A stretch of DNA of 20,626 bases from a virus. Each line of letters begins with the position of its first letter. Within the stretch, counting starts at the first letter, position 1. The notes under the pieces are model-generated. The model ran no database searches and was not told the DNA's origin. It saw nothing but the letters and a program-made list of their open reading frames with translations. The position numbers and the translations under genes were made by a program. Positions 1-8,596 of the stretch are shown here, piece by piece. Location of the stretch: positions 1 to 20,626 of IMG/VR virus record IMGVR_UViG_3300028365_000024; one strand, given 5' to 3'.

Positions 1-2885
1 TCACCGTCTTGCCACCCTTGCTTGCGAAATACCGTTTTTAAGTCGTTCAATTGATTAGCATCGTAATAGCTTTCATTGAATGGAATGGTACCCACTTCCT
101 CAAAGCCATACTGCGAATACATCTCTGGCAAAAAGCCCTCTGGATTGCCTGGCGTTCTGACCTTGAATGCATCCAGTGCTGTCACACCTTCCTCAATTGC
201 TTTAGTCATTACAGCAGGACCAGATATGCCTGGCGCACCCAGCTCATTACCTATAACGCCTTGTAACACCTTCTCATTTGGTGTAAGTCCGGCAGCTGCA
301 GCATCAAATCCAGGATACTCAGCACCGTAATTATAATCACTTCTGGTTGAGAAGTACACCTCATTGTCACCCAGCTTGTATATTTTGGTCTTGCCATCCT
401 TCACACTTTTGGTCAAGTCCTTGATCTTGTCTTTGCTGTCAAACTGCGTGAGCGTTGGCGCCATTGAGTTTGCGCGTAATGCCTTGGTAAAGTCAGTGAT
501 ACTTACACCGCCAGCATTCACTGCATTATCAGTCGACTTCCACTGCCCTCTCATAAAGTCATCAGCAATCTGCGCCTGTCTGGGCGATGCAATACCCTCA
601 ATAGGCTCTGTAGGTATGCTCCTGGCCACCTTATTGTCAATCTGCTGCGTAGGTAAGCCCATTTGAAAGCTGCGAAAGTCTCCACCGACTGGTTTGCCAT
701 ACATAGCGCGTTTATTAAACGTATCTGGAAACAATGTTTTCATCGATACTGGCCTGGCAAACTTGCCTACGACCTCACCCTTCACGCCATACTTATAACT
801 TCTGTGCTCCTTGGTACCATTTTTGCCCAGCTCGACTGCAGCATCTGGCCCCTGGTCCACCCGGATAACCAGCAAGCCATCACCCAAGTTACTGCCAGCA
901 TAGCCATCGTCTATCAATTCGCTCCTAATACGCTCCATATTTGGCGCACCAAGGTCTTGAGCCTTAGCGGTACTCATAGCTCTCATTAATGCCTTACGCT
1001 GGTCAAATGACATATTCCTGGACCATTTGGCGTATGCATCTGGGTTTTCAAGACCAGGAAAGTCCGACATACCTTTTTGTGACCTTATAACCTTGTCAAG
1101 CTCGAGAGCATTCTGATCAGGTATCCGGCCATCGCGCACGTAAGCGCTGATTGAGTCCATGAATGACTTGGAGAATGTCGCATTGGATAGGTGAGCATCT
1201 TTACCCATGGCGGATACGACTACAAAGTCTGAGCCTTGAAGCTTTTTAATAGCATTCATGTCATCAGCTGCCCACACCACACCATCCTCTCGTGATGACT
1301 CTAGAAGTGGGAAACCTGGACCGCCTTGCAACTCTACCGGGTCAATTTTGCTGCTATCGAGGCCCTCAAATGAGCGCCCTGCTCCGGTTAAGTCTGCCAG
1401 TGTTGGCTTGATGCTTTTGCCCTGCAGCATTTCTGGTGTGATGGTCGGCAGCTCATCAATGCCCTTGTCTATTCGCGCCCCATCTGAATTTGGTGCATCA
1501 CCTTTGGCCACACTTTTAAGTATTTGGTTTGTCTGTGACTCTGGGCCTGTCCAGCTGTCAGCACCTGCGCCAAATCTCGCGTCATAATACTCTGGGTAAT
1601 ACTTCTTAAGCTCATCAACAGCAGACTTGGTCATGTCATCTTGTTTAAGCGTTGGGTTTTGATCCAGAAACTCTGGCAATGATGGCAAATCTGGTATGCC
1701 AGTCTGCTCACCAACTTGCTTTAGCTCATCCGGGGAGAGCCCCCGGTTTATTTTCATGTTACCGCTGATCATCCACTGACCAGCCATATTTGGGTTCGTC
1801 TTGTACTTGTAAAAACCACCGTAAGGCACCTGATCTTTAATCTCAGCTGTCTGCACGTTTACATTGCCAGCTTTGGTGCGCTCGCTGCGCTTTAATGCCT
1901 CAGCCTGCCAGTCGACATCGTTGGGCATTTCTACCTCTGCCCATACCTGGTTCGCTGGTCTGTACTGTGGTACGACTTTAGCCTTACCTGCTTTAGTAGT
2001 AGGCCCTCCATCGAGTGGCTGCTTGGTTGCCTTGCCACCAATATGTGTAGCAGCAGCTGCGTCACCAGCATGCCAGCCTGGACGATAAGCCAATGGCCCT
2101 AGTGAACTTTTGACCTTGTCAGTTGGATTAGCTGGGACCTCTTTTTGACCCTTGCGCTTGGCATCTGTAGCTGCTCTCTCGCCTGCTGTTGCATCCTCCC
2201 ACTTGCCGACCTCTACCTTCTGGTCCCGGTTGACAAATAGCGGATATAAATCACCGTTATCATCGGTCCTGAATAATTTATATGCTTTGACTGTGTCCTG
2301 TGGCTGGTACCCTTCGCTCGCCTGTAGCTCTGGTGCTCTAGTTGGTGGCACCTTGGTTGGATCAAGCTCAATACTTTGCATATCAAATGATTTATCTTTG
2401 TTGAATGCCTCCAGCACAGCGCCATAGTCAAAGTCTGACCCTTTTCTGTTGCGTAAAATAGCTGGTATTACTGCACTGAGCCCTTCGCCTACCACCGGGA
2501 TGGCTCCCACAGCTGCAGCTGCTATGTCAACACCATCGCCTTGAGCAATCGCCCGGCCCAGGTCATCGCCACCAACAGCGTCACCAACAATCGGTACCGC
2601 CTCAGCACCCATGCCCAGGTTGCGGCCTATTTCCATGGCACCAAATCGATTACTGATAATGCCTGTGTCATACAATGCATTGCCAATTGTGCTCGATAAG
2701 CGCTCACCTAGTGACTTTTCATATGGCCTCAGCTGCGACTCAGGTCTAGTTAAACCATCCTGGACGTTATCCTCAAGCGTTCTGGGCCTTGCCATGGCAT
2801 CCTCAATCGCTTGCTTCATATCCTCCTCATCCATGTCATCCGGGAACCTGGCCAGAGTGTCGCTGTTGCCAATATTTATGTCCAT
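1..2885 (-). CDS. Large polyvalent (probably ejected) phage protein, partial
   Basis: An open frame of 961 codons starts at 2885 and has no stop before the left edge, so the C-terminus is missing. The ATG overlaps the portal stop by one base (TAATG), so translation is probably coupled. Residues 1-90 are charged. Residues 92-147 are Gly/Ala-rich and hydrophobic, resembling membrane-active parts of ejected virion proteins. Residues ~199-380 hold a module containing YKLFR, YPLFV and RPGWHAGD followed by THIGG, which I know from long multidomain phage 'polyvalent' proteins. A further module lies at ~500-720. The last ~100 visible residues contain YSQYGFEEVG, which resembles the end of a GNAT acetyltransferase fold. 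Polyvalent proteins are thought to enter the cell with the phage DNA and act early against host defences. The family assignment comes from remembered motifs and position; the GNAT reading is weak. Catalytic function is unknown. Confidence 0.75.
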   Translation of the reverse strand, partial: MDINIGNSDTLARFPDDMDEEDMKQAIEDAMARPRTLEDNVQDGLTRPESQLRPYEKSLGERLSSTIGNALYDTGIISNRFGAMEIGRNLGMGAEAVPIVGDAVGGDDLGRAIAQGDGVDIAAAAVGAIPVVGEGLSAVIPAILRNRKGSDFDYGAVLEAFNKDKSFDMQSIELDPTKVPPTRAPELQASEGYQPQDTVKAYKLFRTDDNGDLYPLFVNRDQKVEVGKWEDATAGERAATDAKRKGQKEVPANPTDKVKSSLGPLAYRPGWHAGDAAAATHIGGKATKQPLDGGPTTKAGKAKVVPQYRPANQVWAEVEMPNDVDWQAEALKRSERTKAGNVNVQTAEIKDQVPYGGFYKYKTNPNMAGQWMISGNMKINRGLSPDELKQVGEQTGIPDLPSLPEFLDQNPTLKQDDMTKSAVDELKKYYPEYYDARFGAGADSWTGPESQTNQILKSVAKGDAPNSDGARIDKGIDELPTITPEMLQGKSIKPTLADLTGAGRSFEGLDSSKIDPVELQGGPGFPLLESSREDGVVWAADDMNAIKKLQGSDFVVVSAMGKDAHLSNATFSKSFMDSISAYVRDGRIPDQNALELDKVIRSQKGMSDFPGLENPDAYAKWSRNMSFDQRKALMRAMSTAKAQDLGAPNMERIRSELIDDGYAGSNLGDGLLVIRVDQGPDAAVELGKNGTKEHRSYKYGVKGEVVGKFARPVSMKTLFPDTFNKRAMYGKPVGGDFRSFQMGLPTQQIDNKVARSIPTEPIEGIASPRQAQIADDFMRGQWKSTDNAVNAGGVSITDFTKALRANSMAPTLTQFDSKDKIKDLTKSVKDGKTKIYKLGDNEVYFSTRSDYNYGAEYPGFDAAAAGLTPNEKVLQGVIGNELGAPGISGPAVMTKAIEEGVTALDAFKVRTPGNPEGFLPEMYSQYGFEEVGTIPFNESYYDANQLNDLKTVFRKQGWQDG

Positions 2886-5092
2886 TACTCGAGCTCTCCA
2901 GTTTCTACGTTAAACGTGAGCACCTTCATGTTACTAGCCACCTCACCGTCCAGCTGTACATTGGTACCGGACTGAGCTGTCAGCATTTGCTCTAATTCTG
3001 TAAGCCTTAGCGCCAGGTCAGATTGATCCACAAACTGCTTATTGTTTATTTTCTGCTGTTCCAGTGACTGCTTACCATCTTGCTCCATGAGCTTAATTTG
3101 TGCTTTCTGTTGCTCCATCTCAAGCTTCATTTGCAGCTCGGCAATTTTAATCTCATTACCTTTCTGCTTGTACTCGAGCTCGGCTGCGTCTACCTGCATT
3201 TTGAGCTGCAGCTCGGCCTGCTTAAGCTGTGCATCCTGGCCCCTGTTCTGCTGGTCCATGAGCGCTGTTTGAGCTTTCATCTGCTCAATTTCCATGGCCA
3301 TAACATTCAAGTCTGGTGGTGGTGGCTGGTTAGCTGCTGCCTCCTGTTGAGCCTTGAGCACCTCCAACTCCTCATCAGTCATTTGGTCCTCTGGTATCAT
3401 GCCAGCATTGATCATCTGTACCCTGGCTCGCTCGGCCACTTTGTCAAAGTTTGGTGCCTCAATGTTGCTCAAGTGGATGTCTGCAGCAATGTCGAGCAGC
3501 TGAGGATAGATGGCAGCGACACGCTCAAACGAGGCAATGGACTCCTCCTGTCGATTTTTATATGCAGCACCTACATCAATTGTGACGTCATACTGGCCCT
3601 GGGTTAAGTCATACAGGTACACAGTGTCCTGGGTTTCGTCATCCAACATTGGCTGATTGATCACCAGGTTCTCAAGTGACCCATCATCCTGGGTAAGTAA
3701 GACCTCCCTGGTACCGTCATACACTTTTGGTATAGCTCGCAGCAGCAGCTCACAGGTACGCTCAATTGCTACCTCGAGCGCCTCAAATACCCAGCTGGTA
3801 CCATTGTTTCCACGGTCAATCTGCTTGCCAATGGCCACACCTGACTGCATGCCAGGATTATCACCAATGTTGGCAGCGAATATGCCTGCAGCCTTATTAA
3901 TACCCTCGTCAGTCATCTGCATAAGCGTCACTACTGACTGATTTGCGCTTGATGTGTTGCTATAGAATGGTGCCTGCTGATCACCAACATGGTTATAAAG
4001 CTGGACCGGGTCAAAGTTTGTGTTCAAAGACTTGATCTTGTCCTCAAATCCAGCGACCTGCTCCGGTGTCATAAACCACTTGGACCTGGGACTTAGCGCG
4101 ACCTCCTCGACATTCCGGCTAAATGCATAGTTATGCACTCGCTGTATGTCCATCAATCGCTCAACGGCACCCATCCAGATTATCTTGCCCTCTGTGACCT
4201 CAAAATTACCGTAGCATGGCACAATTGGGACAAAGTCAAAATCGATGCTCTCCTCATCAGTTAACCACTCAGATGCACTAAACCAGCGCTGCTGACATTC
4301 AAATGCCTCTACCTTGCGCTCCTCTTTAATCTCAACACCCTGTTCAGCAAGCTCATCCTGGACCTGTATAAACTCATCGTTGACCTCATACACTGAGCCA
4401 TCCGTCATTTGCACGATTGTTTTTTCAACTGGCTTAAGGTAATAGAGCTGACCAACAGTCACAAATTCTGGCTTGTAGTAGTAGGTATCATGCCAGTCAT
4501 CATTGCCCAGGCTAACCAGTGCAGCATCTGGGAACTTTCTAGCAAACTCCTCCTTGCTGATGTAGTGCTTAATTATTCCCCACTTGCCATCACTAAATGT
4601 CTGGTCCTGGCTGTCTGCGCTCAGGATAACTCGCTGATGAAAGTCGTGAATTGGCTTGATTAGTAGGTCTTGGTCGAATGACACCTGTTGCGCGTACTCT
4701 TTTACAATCTCCCAGCCTGCAATGCCACCCATAGCAAGCTTTCTACCTGCACCGTTTTTGATGCGCTCAAACTTGGATAGGTTGCGGATGGTACGAATAA
4801 GACCATCAATTACTGTGGCCTTATCTTTGGTTGCATCACCGCCAGCTGGTCGCACTCGCATGCTAAACTCAGCCTGCATGACCTCACCGACAATCTGGTT
4901 AACAATAGGATTGACCCGGTCATCTGTGTACTTGGGCCTGCCCTTAAACTTGTGGATAATACTGGTTTCCCATTGCCCATTGCGCTTAGTGCAAAAGTCT
5001 ATCGCCTCTTTGGTTTGTCTACGTTGGTCGCGCTGATCACCCTCAGCTGCTCGCATAGTATTAACAACATCTGATACGTTTGAATACTCCAT
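2885..5092 (-). CDS. Portal protein, P22-like
   Basis: 735 aa. The portal forms the dodecameric ring at the capsid vertex through which DNA is packaged and ejected, and it docks the terminase. The assignment rests on length, on position directly after the large terminase, and on an N-terminal region typical of P22-type portals (WxxxxxxKFKGRPKYTDDRVNPIVNQI at ~40-68, given here by key residues). From ~610 to 715 the protein is an extended Gln/Lys/Glu/Met-rich helix with heptad character, like the C-terminal barrel of P22-type portals, preceded by a short proline run (PPPPD). The start codon abuts the terminase stop (TAG then ATG), and a GAGGG Shine-Dalgarno sits inside the last terminase codons. 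Family membership is well supported; exact domain borders are not. Confidence 0.9.
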   Translation of the reverse strand: MEYSNVSDVVNTMRAAEGDQRDQRRQTKEAIDFCTKRNGQWETSIIHKFKGRPKYTDDRVNPIVNQIVGEVMQAEFSMRVRPAGGDATKDKATVIDGLIRTIRNLSKFERIKNGAGRKLAMGGIAGWEIVKEYAQQVSFDQDLLIKPIHDFHQRVILSADSQDQTFSDGKWGIIKHYISKEEFARKFPDAALVSLGNDDWHDTYYYKPEFVTVGQLYYLKPVEKTIVQMTDGSVYEVNDEFIQVQDELAEQGVEIKEERKVEAFECQQRWFSASEWLTDEESIDFDFVPIVPCYGNFEVTEGKIIWMGAVERLMDIQRVHNYAFSRNVEEVALSPRSKWFMTPEQVAGFEDKIKSLNTNFDPVQLYNHVGDQQAPFYSNTSSANQSVVTLMQMTDEGINKAAGIFAANIGDNPGMQSGVAIGKQIDRGNNGTSWVFEALEVAIERTCELLLRAIPKVYDGTREVLLTQDDGSLENLVINQPMLDDETQDTVYLYDLTQGQYDVTIDVGAAYKNRQEESIASFERVAAIYPQLLDIAADIHLSNIEAPNFDKVAERARVQMINAGMIPEDQMTDEELEVLKAQQEAAANQPPPPDLNVMAMEIEQMKAQTALMDQQNRGQDAQLKQAELQLKMQVDAAELEYKQKGNEIKIAELQMKLEMEQQKAQIKLMEQDGKQSLEQQKINNKQFVDQSDLALRLTELEQMLTAQSGTNVQLDGEVASNMKVLTFNVETGELE

Positions 5093-6514
5093 CTACCATC
5101 CCTCAAAATCTAGTTTAACTGGTTTTTTATTAAGCACTGGTGTCTCCATGCACATTGCGAGGCAATCTGCCATATTAGGTGACTTACGCCCGAACTTGGC
5201 GAGCATCTCCTCTTTTGGCATTAATGCAATCTTACCAGTTAAGTTTTTCTTTCTTGGTATACCACAGAGCTCGGCTCTTAACTTCATAACGAGTGGTATC
5301 TTGCTGCTAATGCTGACCAACTCATCCGGGTCCGTATATTTGTCCATAGTAACTGCTTCATGTGTAAGCTTCATGCGCCTTGCTAATTCAACATAGTATT
5401 GCGCTCGCTTGTTATAGAATAACTCTTTGTTTGTTTTTTGGCCATCAGCATAAACGCCATCATATACCACATCTGGATCATCGACAGAATTACTGCCCTT
5501 GTACATCCTGGCCTCTATGTGATTTATGCCTTTAAAACTTTCAGCAATCTGCTTACGCAGCAGCGCTCCCATTCCATCGCCATCCCATACAAACAGGTCT
5601 GTCCGGTCAGTTATCGCCAGGTCAGTGGCCACATCACATGCCAGGTTGCCATTGGCCTTGTCAATCTCCATGCATTGGTCAAAGTGTATACCCTTCCTGC
5701 TGGCGTAGGCATTCTTATCGTTACCAGTATCAGCTGGGTCCAGTGAGCTCACCCTGGCACCTGTTGGGGTTATCCCCAGCTTATCCACAGCGTCCAGGCA
5801 CGAATCGAACCACTCCGGCTCAATCAATGCGTCCTCGACCTGGTCGTTGAATTTGCCCTCCCAAATCCAGTCATACTTGGCCCGGGATAAGTGATCAAAG
5901 TCCCAGGACCTGAGCAGCTCGAGCTCGTCATTCCACCATGGATTGTCACGCCAGTTGACTTTGAATATTAGATGAACATTGTCCTCATAATATCCGTAGG
6001 TTTCCAGTTCATCGTAATACGGTACCAGAAACCTTTGAGAGAATGGGTCAGCACTAGATTGTGGATTGGCAGTAAACCATGCCTGTGCTCCTGGGTTTCG
6101 TATGATGGTAGGCAGCAGCTTATCAATTGCATCCTCTGATGCTGTGTGAGCCTCCTCAAACCATGAGTATTTGTATGACTGAGCTGACTGCATTGCGTCC
6201 GGGTTAAGATTGGCACCAGTGTATGTTGTGGTCGCTCCGTTTGGTGCGATTACTGCAGTCTTTTGGATGTCCCAGCCTGGCAGCATAAGCCTTTTTCTTA
6301 CTGACTCTTCAAAAACACGATGCACTGAGTCTTTGATGGACTTCTGGAATTGGCGTAGGCAGTAGATGTCAGCAGCCTCTGTTTGCATCCGGTATGTCAT
6401 GATGTCACCAACACCAATGGACTTACCGCTGCCTCGGCCACCGTAGGGAACTATGATTGGTTTCTTGCTAAAAAACGCCCTCTCAAGCGCTTTGTTTAGT
6501 TTGAGTTTAGGCAT
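5093..6514 (-). CDS. terL: Terminase large subunit (TerL)
   Basis: 473 aa, a normal length for a headful-type TerL. The N-terminal ATPase powers DNA translocation: Walker A is GGRGSGKS at residues 25-32 and Walker B ends in WFEEAH at 118-123 with the acidic pair E120/E121. The C-terminal RNase H-like nuclease shows SLDPADTGND at ~255-265, an acidic WDGDGMG strand at ~310 and a final NMADCLAM near residue 450, which are the usual metal-binding positions. The start at 6514 lies inside the end of a 31-aa ORF, and only a weak AGG precedes it, so it is probably expressed by translational coupling. The portal gene follows with no gap. It most resembles the PBSX/Sf6 (Terminase_3) group. Confidence 0.94.
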   Translation of the reverse strand: MPKLKLNKALERAFFSKKPIIVPYGGRGSGKSIGVGDIMTYRMQTEAADIYCLRQFQKSIKDSVHRVFEESVRKRLMLPGWDIQKTAVIAPNGATTTYTGANLNPDAMQSAQSYKYSWFEEAHTASEDAIDKLLPTIIRNPGAQAWFTANPQSSADPFSQRFLVPYYDELETYGYYEDNVHLIFKVNWRDNPWWNDELELLRSWDFDHLSRAKYDWIWEGKFNDQVEDALIEPEWFDSCLDAVDKLGITPTGARVSSLDPADTGNDKNAYASRKGIHFDQCMEIDKANGNLACDVATDLAITDRTDLFVWDGDGMGALLRKQIAESFKGINHIEARMYKGSNSVDDPDVVYDGVYADGQKTNKELFYNKRAQYYVELARRMKLTHEAVTMDKYTDPDELVSISSKIPLVMKLRAELCGIPRKKNLTGKIALMPKEEMLAKFGRKSPNMADCLAMCMETPVLNKKPVKLDFEGW

Positions 6515-6591
6515 AGCATGTCAGCCTGATCTAGTTTCTGCTGGTAGTCAATGCCAAGGTACCACTCAGCTATTGCCTTTAGCAGTATCAT
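6496..6591 (-). CDS. Small hypothetical ORF, 31 aa, between HTH gene and terL
   Basis: ATG at 6591 overlaps the stop of the upstream 56-aa gene as ATGA, with GGTGGAG just upstream acting as ribosome binding site. The stop at 6496 overlaps the terL start by 19 bases. The product is 31 aa, begins MILLKAIAEWYLGIDYQ and has no recognisable domain; it could form one amphipathic helix. Its tight ATGA coupling and the poor RBS of terL suggest the ORF may serve mainly to carry ribosomes into terL. It could be a leader peptide rather than a functional protein. Confidence 0.5.
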   Translation of the reverse strand: MILLKAIAEWYLGIDYQQKLDQADMLCLNSN

Positions 6592-6758
6592 TTTTCTCCA
6601 CCTCCAACATATTCCCAAGTGTATTGACGCTTGCCAGTACCTTTGCGATTTTCAGTCCCTACTGGCTCATAACCTTTATAGTGGCCAAACACATTCATTG
6701 AATGTGTTACGGTTTCTTTTCTCACGTTGAACTTTGCTGCCAGCTCTTTGGTTGTCAT
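6588..6758 (-). CDS. Small HTH-like protein between terminase subunits, 56 aa
   Basis: Starts at 6758 behind GAGGGTAAATAAT, overlapping the small terminase stop, and ends at 6588 in an ATGA overlap. The product begins MTTKELAAKFNVRKETVT, which reads as a helix-turn-helix (ELAAKFNV, turn, KETVTHSM at residues 5-21). A basic Gly/Tyr stretch follows, then a YTWEYV ending resembling a wing strand. It is probably a small DNA-binding protein. Placement between the terminase subunits could mean a packaging accessory or a regulator; the sequence does not decide. No named family recognised. Confidence 0.68.
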   Translation of the reverse strand: MTTKELAAKFNVRKETVTHSMNVFGHYKGYEPVGTENRKGTGKRQYTWEYVGGGEK

Positions 6759-6759
6759 A

Positions 6760-7248
6760 TTATTTACCCTCTTTTAGTTTATCGTTTGCGTTCACGAACT
6801 CCACTGTCCAGTTAAGGTCCTTACCATCAGCACCAACATGAGTCTGCTCTACCTTGTCGCCATACTTCTTAGGCTTAAGCTTGGAGCTGATCCACTTCCT
6901 GGTTTCTACCCTTAGCCGGGCATGCTGCACACCTGCAGATGTCAATATCTTGTATGGCTTACCTGTCTCCGGGTCCAGCACTGGCACATCGTCAATAATA
7001 AGGTCCGTTGTGGCCTCATCATCAGCAATCTCGAGCATCTCCTCCACTAGAGAATCCGCTGCCTCTTGCTTGGCTCTCGTGTATTGGTCCAAAAACTCAT
7101 CGTTCTCTGCGAGCCATCCGAACATACTAGACTTACTAGGCATACCCTTTTGCTCGGCCACTTTACGCATGCTCATGCCCTCCGCTAAGAGAGCACAAAC
7201 TTTGTTGGCCAATTTTGGAGTATACTTTCTTGGTCTACCGACTGACAT
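6760..7248 (-). CDS. terS: Terminase small subunit, Sf6-like
   Basis: 162 aa. The small terminase recognises the packaging site on concatemeric DNA and recruits TerL. The N-terminus MSVGRPRKYTPKLANKV is followed by a helix-turn-helix at about 19-47 (LAEGMSMRKVAEQKGMPSKSS by key residues). A central acidic helical region (EEMLEIADDEAT) is the oligomerisation part, and KPKKYGDKV near residue 125 is a hallmark of Sf6 gp1-type small terminases. The start at 7248 has a good SD (TAGGAG, 5 bases from ATG) whose TAG is also the stop of the preceding gene. It is the first gene of the packaging block. Confidence 0.9.
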   Translation of the reverse strand: MSVGRPRKYTPKLANKVCALLAEGMSMRKVAEQKGMPSKSSMFGWLAENDEFLDQYTRAKQEAADSLVEEMLEIADDEATTDLIIDDVPVLDPETGKPYKILTSAGVQHARLRVETRKWISSKLKPKKYGDKVEQTHVGADGKDLNWTVEFVNANDKLKEGK

Positions 7249-7256
7249 AAAAACTC

Positions 7257-7460
7257 CTATATAAAATGTTTAATGATTTTTTTTCTTATGGTGTCACTCT
7301 TAAACCTTCCTAGCATTTCGCAACTAAAATTATCAATACCTAAAGCCTGTTGTTCTAAATTGTGCTTGGCTTGGTTAGCTTCAAGCTCTGCAATACGCTC
7401 TTTTAAATCTTTATTTTCTGCATGCAAACGTAGTATATTTTTATGGAATGCGTTATTCAT
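7257..7460 (-). CDS. Hypothetical coiled-coil protein, 67 aa
   Basis: Starts at 7460 behind AAGGGG and overlaps the end of the preceding small gene by 8 bases. Residues 8-40 are a Leu/Ala/Glu/Lys heptad segment (KNILRLHAENKDLKERIAEL), predicted coiled coil; the C-terminus is basic (KKIIKHF). The stop TAG forms part of the terS Shine-Dalgarno (TAGGAG), so the two genes are coupled. No known family is recognised. A structural or DNA-binding accessory role next to the packaging genes is possible but not shown. Confidence 0.72.
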   Translation of the reverse strand: MNNAFHKNILRLHAENKDLKERIAELEANQAKHNLEQQALGIDNFSCEMLGRFKSDTIRKKIIKHFI

Positions 7461-7626
7461 TGCTTTGCCCCTTAAGTTTCACAACAATACCCTGCTCATA
7501 AAGCATGATTAACATCTGATTTGCAGTATCTACCAACACCTCTGGCGATACTTCTCTACCGTCAAATTGAAATTGCATGGCGCTAACAGCCCAGCTTTTA
7601 GGTGCAATATCTTTATACTCAAACAT
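7453..7626 (-). CDS. Small hypothetical protein, 57 aa
   Basis: ATG at 7626 is preceded by CAGGAGCTAGGCA, a strong SD that lies inside the end of the upstream 33-aa ORF. The stop at 7453 overlaps the next start. The product begins MFEYKDIAPKSWAVSAMQF, is mildly acidic and has no membrane segment or motif I recognise. The chain of overlaps (33 aa, 57 aa, 67 aa, terS) with a good SD at each start supports it as translated. Confidence 0.65.
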   Translation of the reverse strand: MFEYKDIAPKSWAVSAMQFQFDGREVSPEVLVDTANQMLIMLYEQGIVVKLKGQSNE

Positions 7627-7720
7627 TGCCTAGCTCCTGTGCTTGTTCGAATTGTATGCCCTCTGGCGCACCGTCACGTATTGCTTTTAAGTCTTTCAGC
7701 TCTTGTTTGTTCAACTGCAT
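7619..7720 (-). CDS. Very small ORF, 33 aa, after the Dam methylase
   Basis: ATG at 7720 lies inside the last codons of the Dam methylase gene and is preceded by GGGAG at a 7-base spacing. The stop TGA at 7619 overlaps the next start region. The product begins MQLNKQELKDLKAIRDGAPEG, is helical and charged, and has no recognised family. A small size makes this uncertain, but the SD and the overlaps on both sides argue for translation. Confidence 0.5.
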   Translation of the reverse strand: MQLNKQELKDLKAIRDGAPEGIQFEQAQELGNV

Positions 7721-8217
7721 CGCTTTACTCCCTTATCAATCATGTCTTGTCTATGCACATACGTTGTATGCCTGGTACCTATTCGATGTGGGTCAAACAC
7801 TAAAACGCATGAGCCCTTATTATTACCAGTAACAGCCTTACCCTGGTCATTTATAAATGATATACGACCCATAATAAATCGTATCTCAGATGCTGTTTGA
7901 AGCGCCTCTTTAAACCAATTCACACTTGGGTCTGCCATAATCAACATTACCACACCTACGCCATTGATCTGGCTTTCTTGAGCCTTTCTAACCCATGGAG
8001 TAATGTTTGAGTATGGTGGATTACACCAAATGTAGGTACCTTCGATTATATGGTTTGTTTCCTTTGCCCACTGCTTGGTGAGCGCATCATCATCAATTGT
8101 AAAATAATCAAAGCACTTATGGTTGGTGTCACTAGCACAAATATCAAAAAAGAAATTAAACTCTGCATCTAGTGCATCAAATATTGCTTTTGGTGTTCCG
8201 TAATTATCTTGGGCCAT
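7711..8217 (-). CDS. dam: Phage DNA N-6-adenine methyltransferase (Dam family)
   Basis: 168 aa. It should transfer a methyl group from S-adenosylmethionine to adenine N6 in DNA. It matches the short phage Dam family: MAQDNYGTPKAIFDALDAEF at the N-terminus, FFDICASD at ~23-30 (cofactor-binding region), and the catalytic NPPY at residues 66-69 within WCNPPYSNITPWV. The RBS is GGAGG, 4 bases before ATG. The 3' end overlaps a 33-aa ORF. The likely role is masking phage DNA from host restriction or marking it during replication or packaging. The target sequence cannot be told from the gene. Confidence 0.93.
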   Translation of the reverse strand: MAQDNYGTPKAIFDALDAEFNFFFDICASDTNHKCFDYFTIDDDALTKQWAKETNHIIEGTYIWCNPPYSNITPWVRKAQESQINGVGVVMLIMADPSVNWFKEALQTASEIRFIMGRISFINDQGKAVTGNNKGSCVLVFDPHRIGTRHTTYVHRQDMIDKGVKRCS

Positions 8218-8335
8218 GTAGCCTCCGTATTTCCTTGACCATCATACGCACGATAAGACCCCATTTAAGGTCACTTGCACTATCGCTATGGGTTTGGTCC
8301 TTTTCAATTATTCGTCTGCCTGGGCTATTTGCCAC
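8204..8335 (-). CDS. Possible small protein, 43 aa, upstream of dam
   Basis: A frame from GTG 8335 to TAA 8204 fills the otherwise empty 90 bases between the winged-helix-like gene and dam, overlapping both. The product contains RRIIEKDQTHSDSASDLKWG, then an amphipathic basic helix (LIVRMMVKEIRRLH). Composition looks protein-like. The SD is only a CAGGG about 10 bases before GTG, and no ATG precedes the hydrophobic helix, so the start is uncertain. It may be a non-coding gap instead. Confidence 0.35.
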   Translation of the reverse strand: MANSPGRRIIEKDQTHSDSASDLKWGLIVRMMVKEIRRLHGPR

Positions 8336-8580
8336 TCATAGCAAACCCTGTGACATATGCTGCATTCACGCTTGTGCTGCCTGGTCACAGTGCCATCTTT
8401 TAGCAGCTCACTAAGCCTACTTGCTGCGTTATGTCTTGCCAGGCTGGACATCTTTGCCAGCTCTGCACTGGTGAGGCCACCTTGATGCTCAAGCCAGAAT
8501 AGAATTTTACTTCGCTCCGACATTAGTTTTCCGCTTTTAATTAGCTCTCTGTAAGCCATTAAACTTGTGTCTGTTACCAT
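8308..8580 (-). CDS. Winged-helix-like DNA-binding protein, 90 aa
   Basis: I place the start at 8580 (MVTDTSLMAYREL), behind GAGAGGGTAAACTC, rather than at the upstream in-frame ATG at 8643, which lies inside the Cro-like gene and lacks an SD. Residues ~20-68 read as a winged helix: SERSKILFWLEHQGGLTSAEL, then ARHNAASRLSELLKDGTVTR. CSICHRVC (three Cys and one His, ~residues 74-81) could bind zinc. It probably binds DNA and may regulate transcription. It follows the Cro-like gene, so the two may form a regulatory pair. No named family recognised. Confidence 0.75.
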   Translation of the reverse strand: MVTDTSLMAYRELIKSGKLMSERSKILFWLEHQGGLTSAELAKMSSLARHNAASRLSELLKDGTVTRQHKRECSICHRVCYEWQIAQADE

Positions 8581-8596
8581 GAGTTTACCCTCTCGT

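Noticed and set aside
2213-2431. Minus-strand 72-codon frame inside the polyvalent gene
   Set aside because: It is in another frame of a continuous 961-codon gene, lacks an SD and has a random-looking product.
3080-3607. Long open frame on the plus strand (Leu/Cys-rich) and similar plus-strand frames across the window
   Set aside because: They lie antisense to portal, terminase and other clear genes, have odd composition and no ribosome binding sites; they arise from the codon use of the opposite strand.
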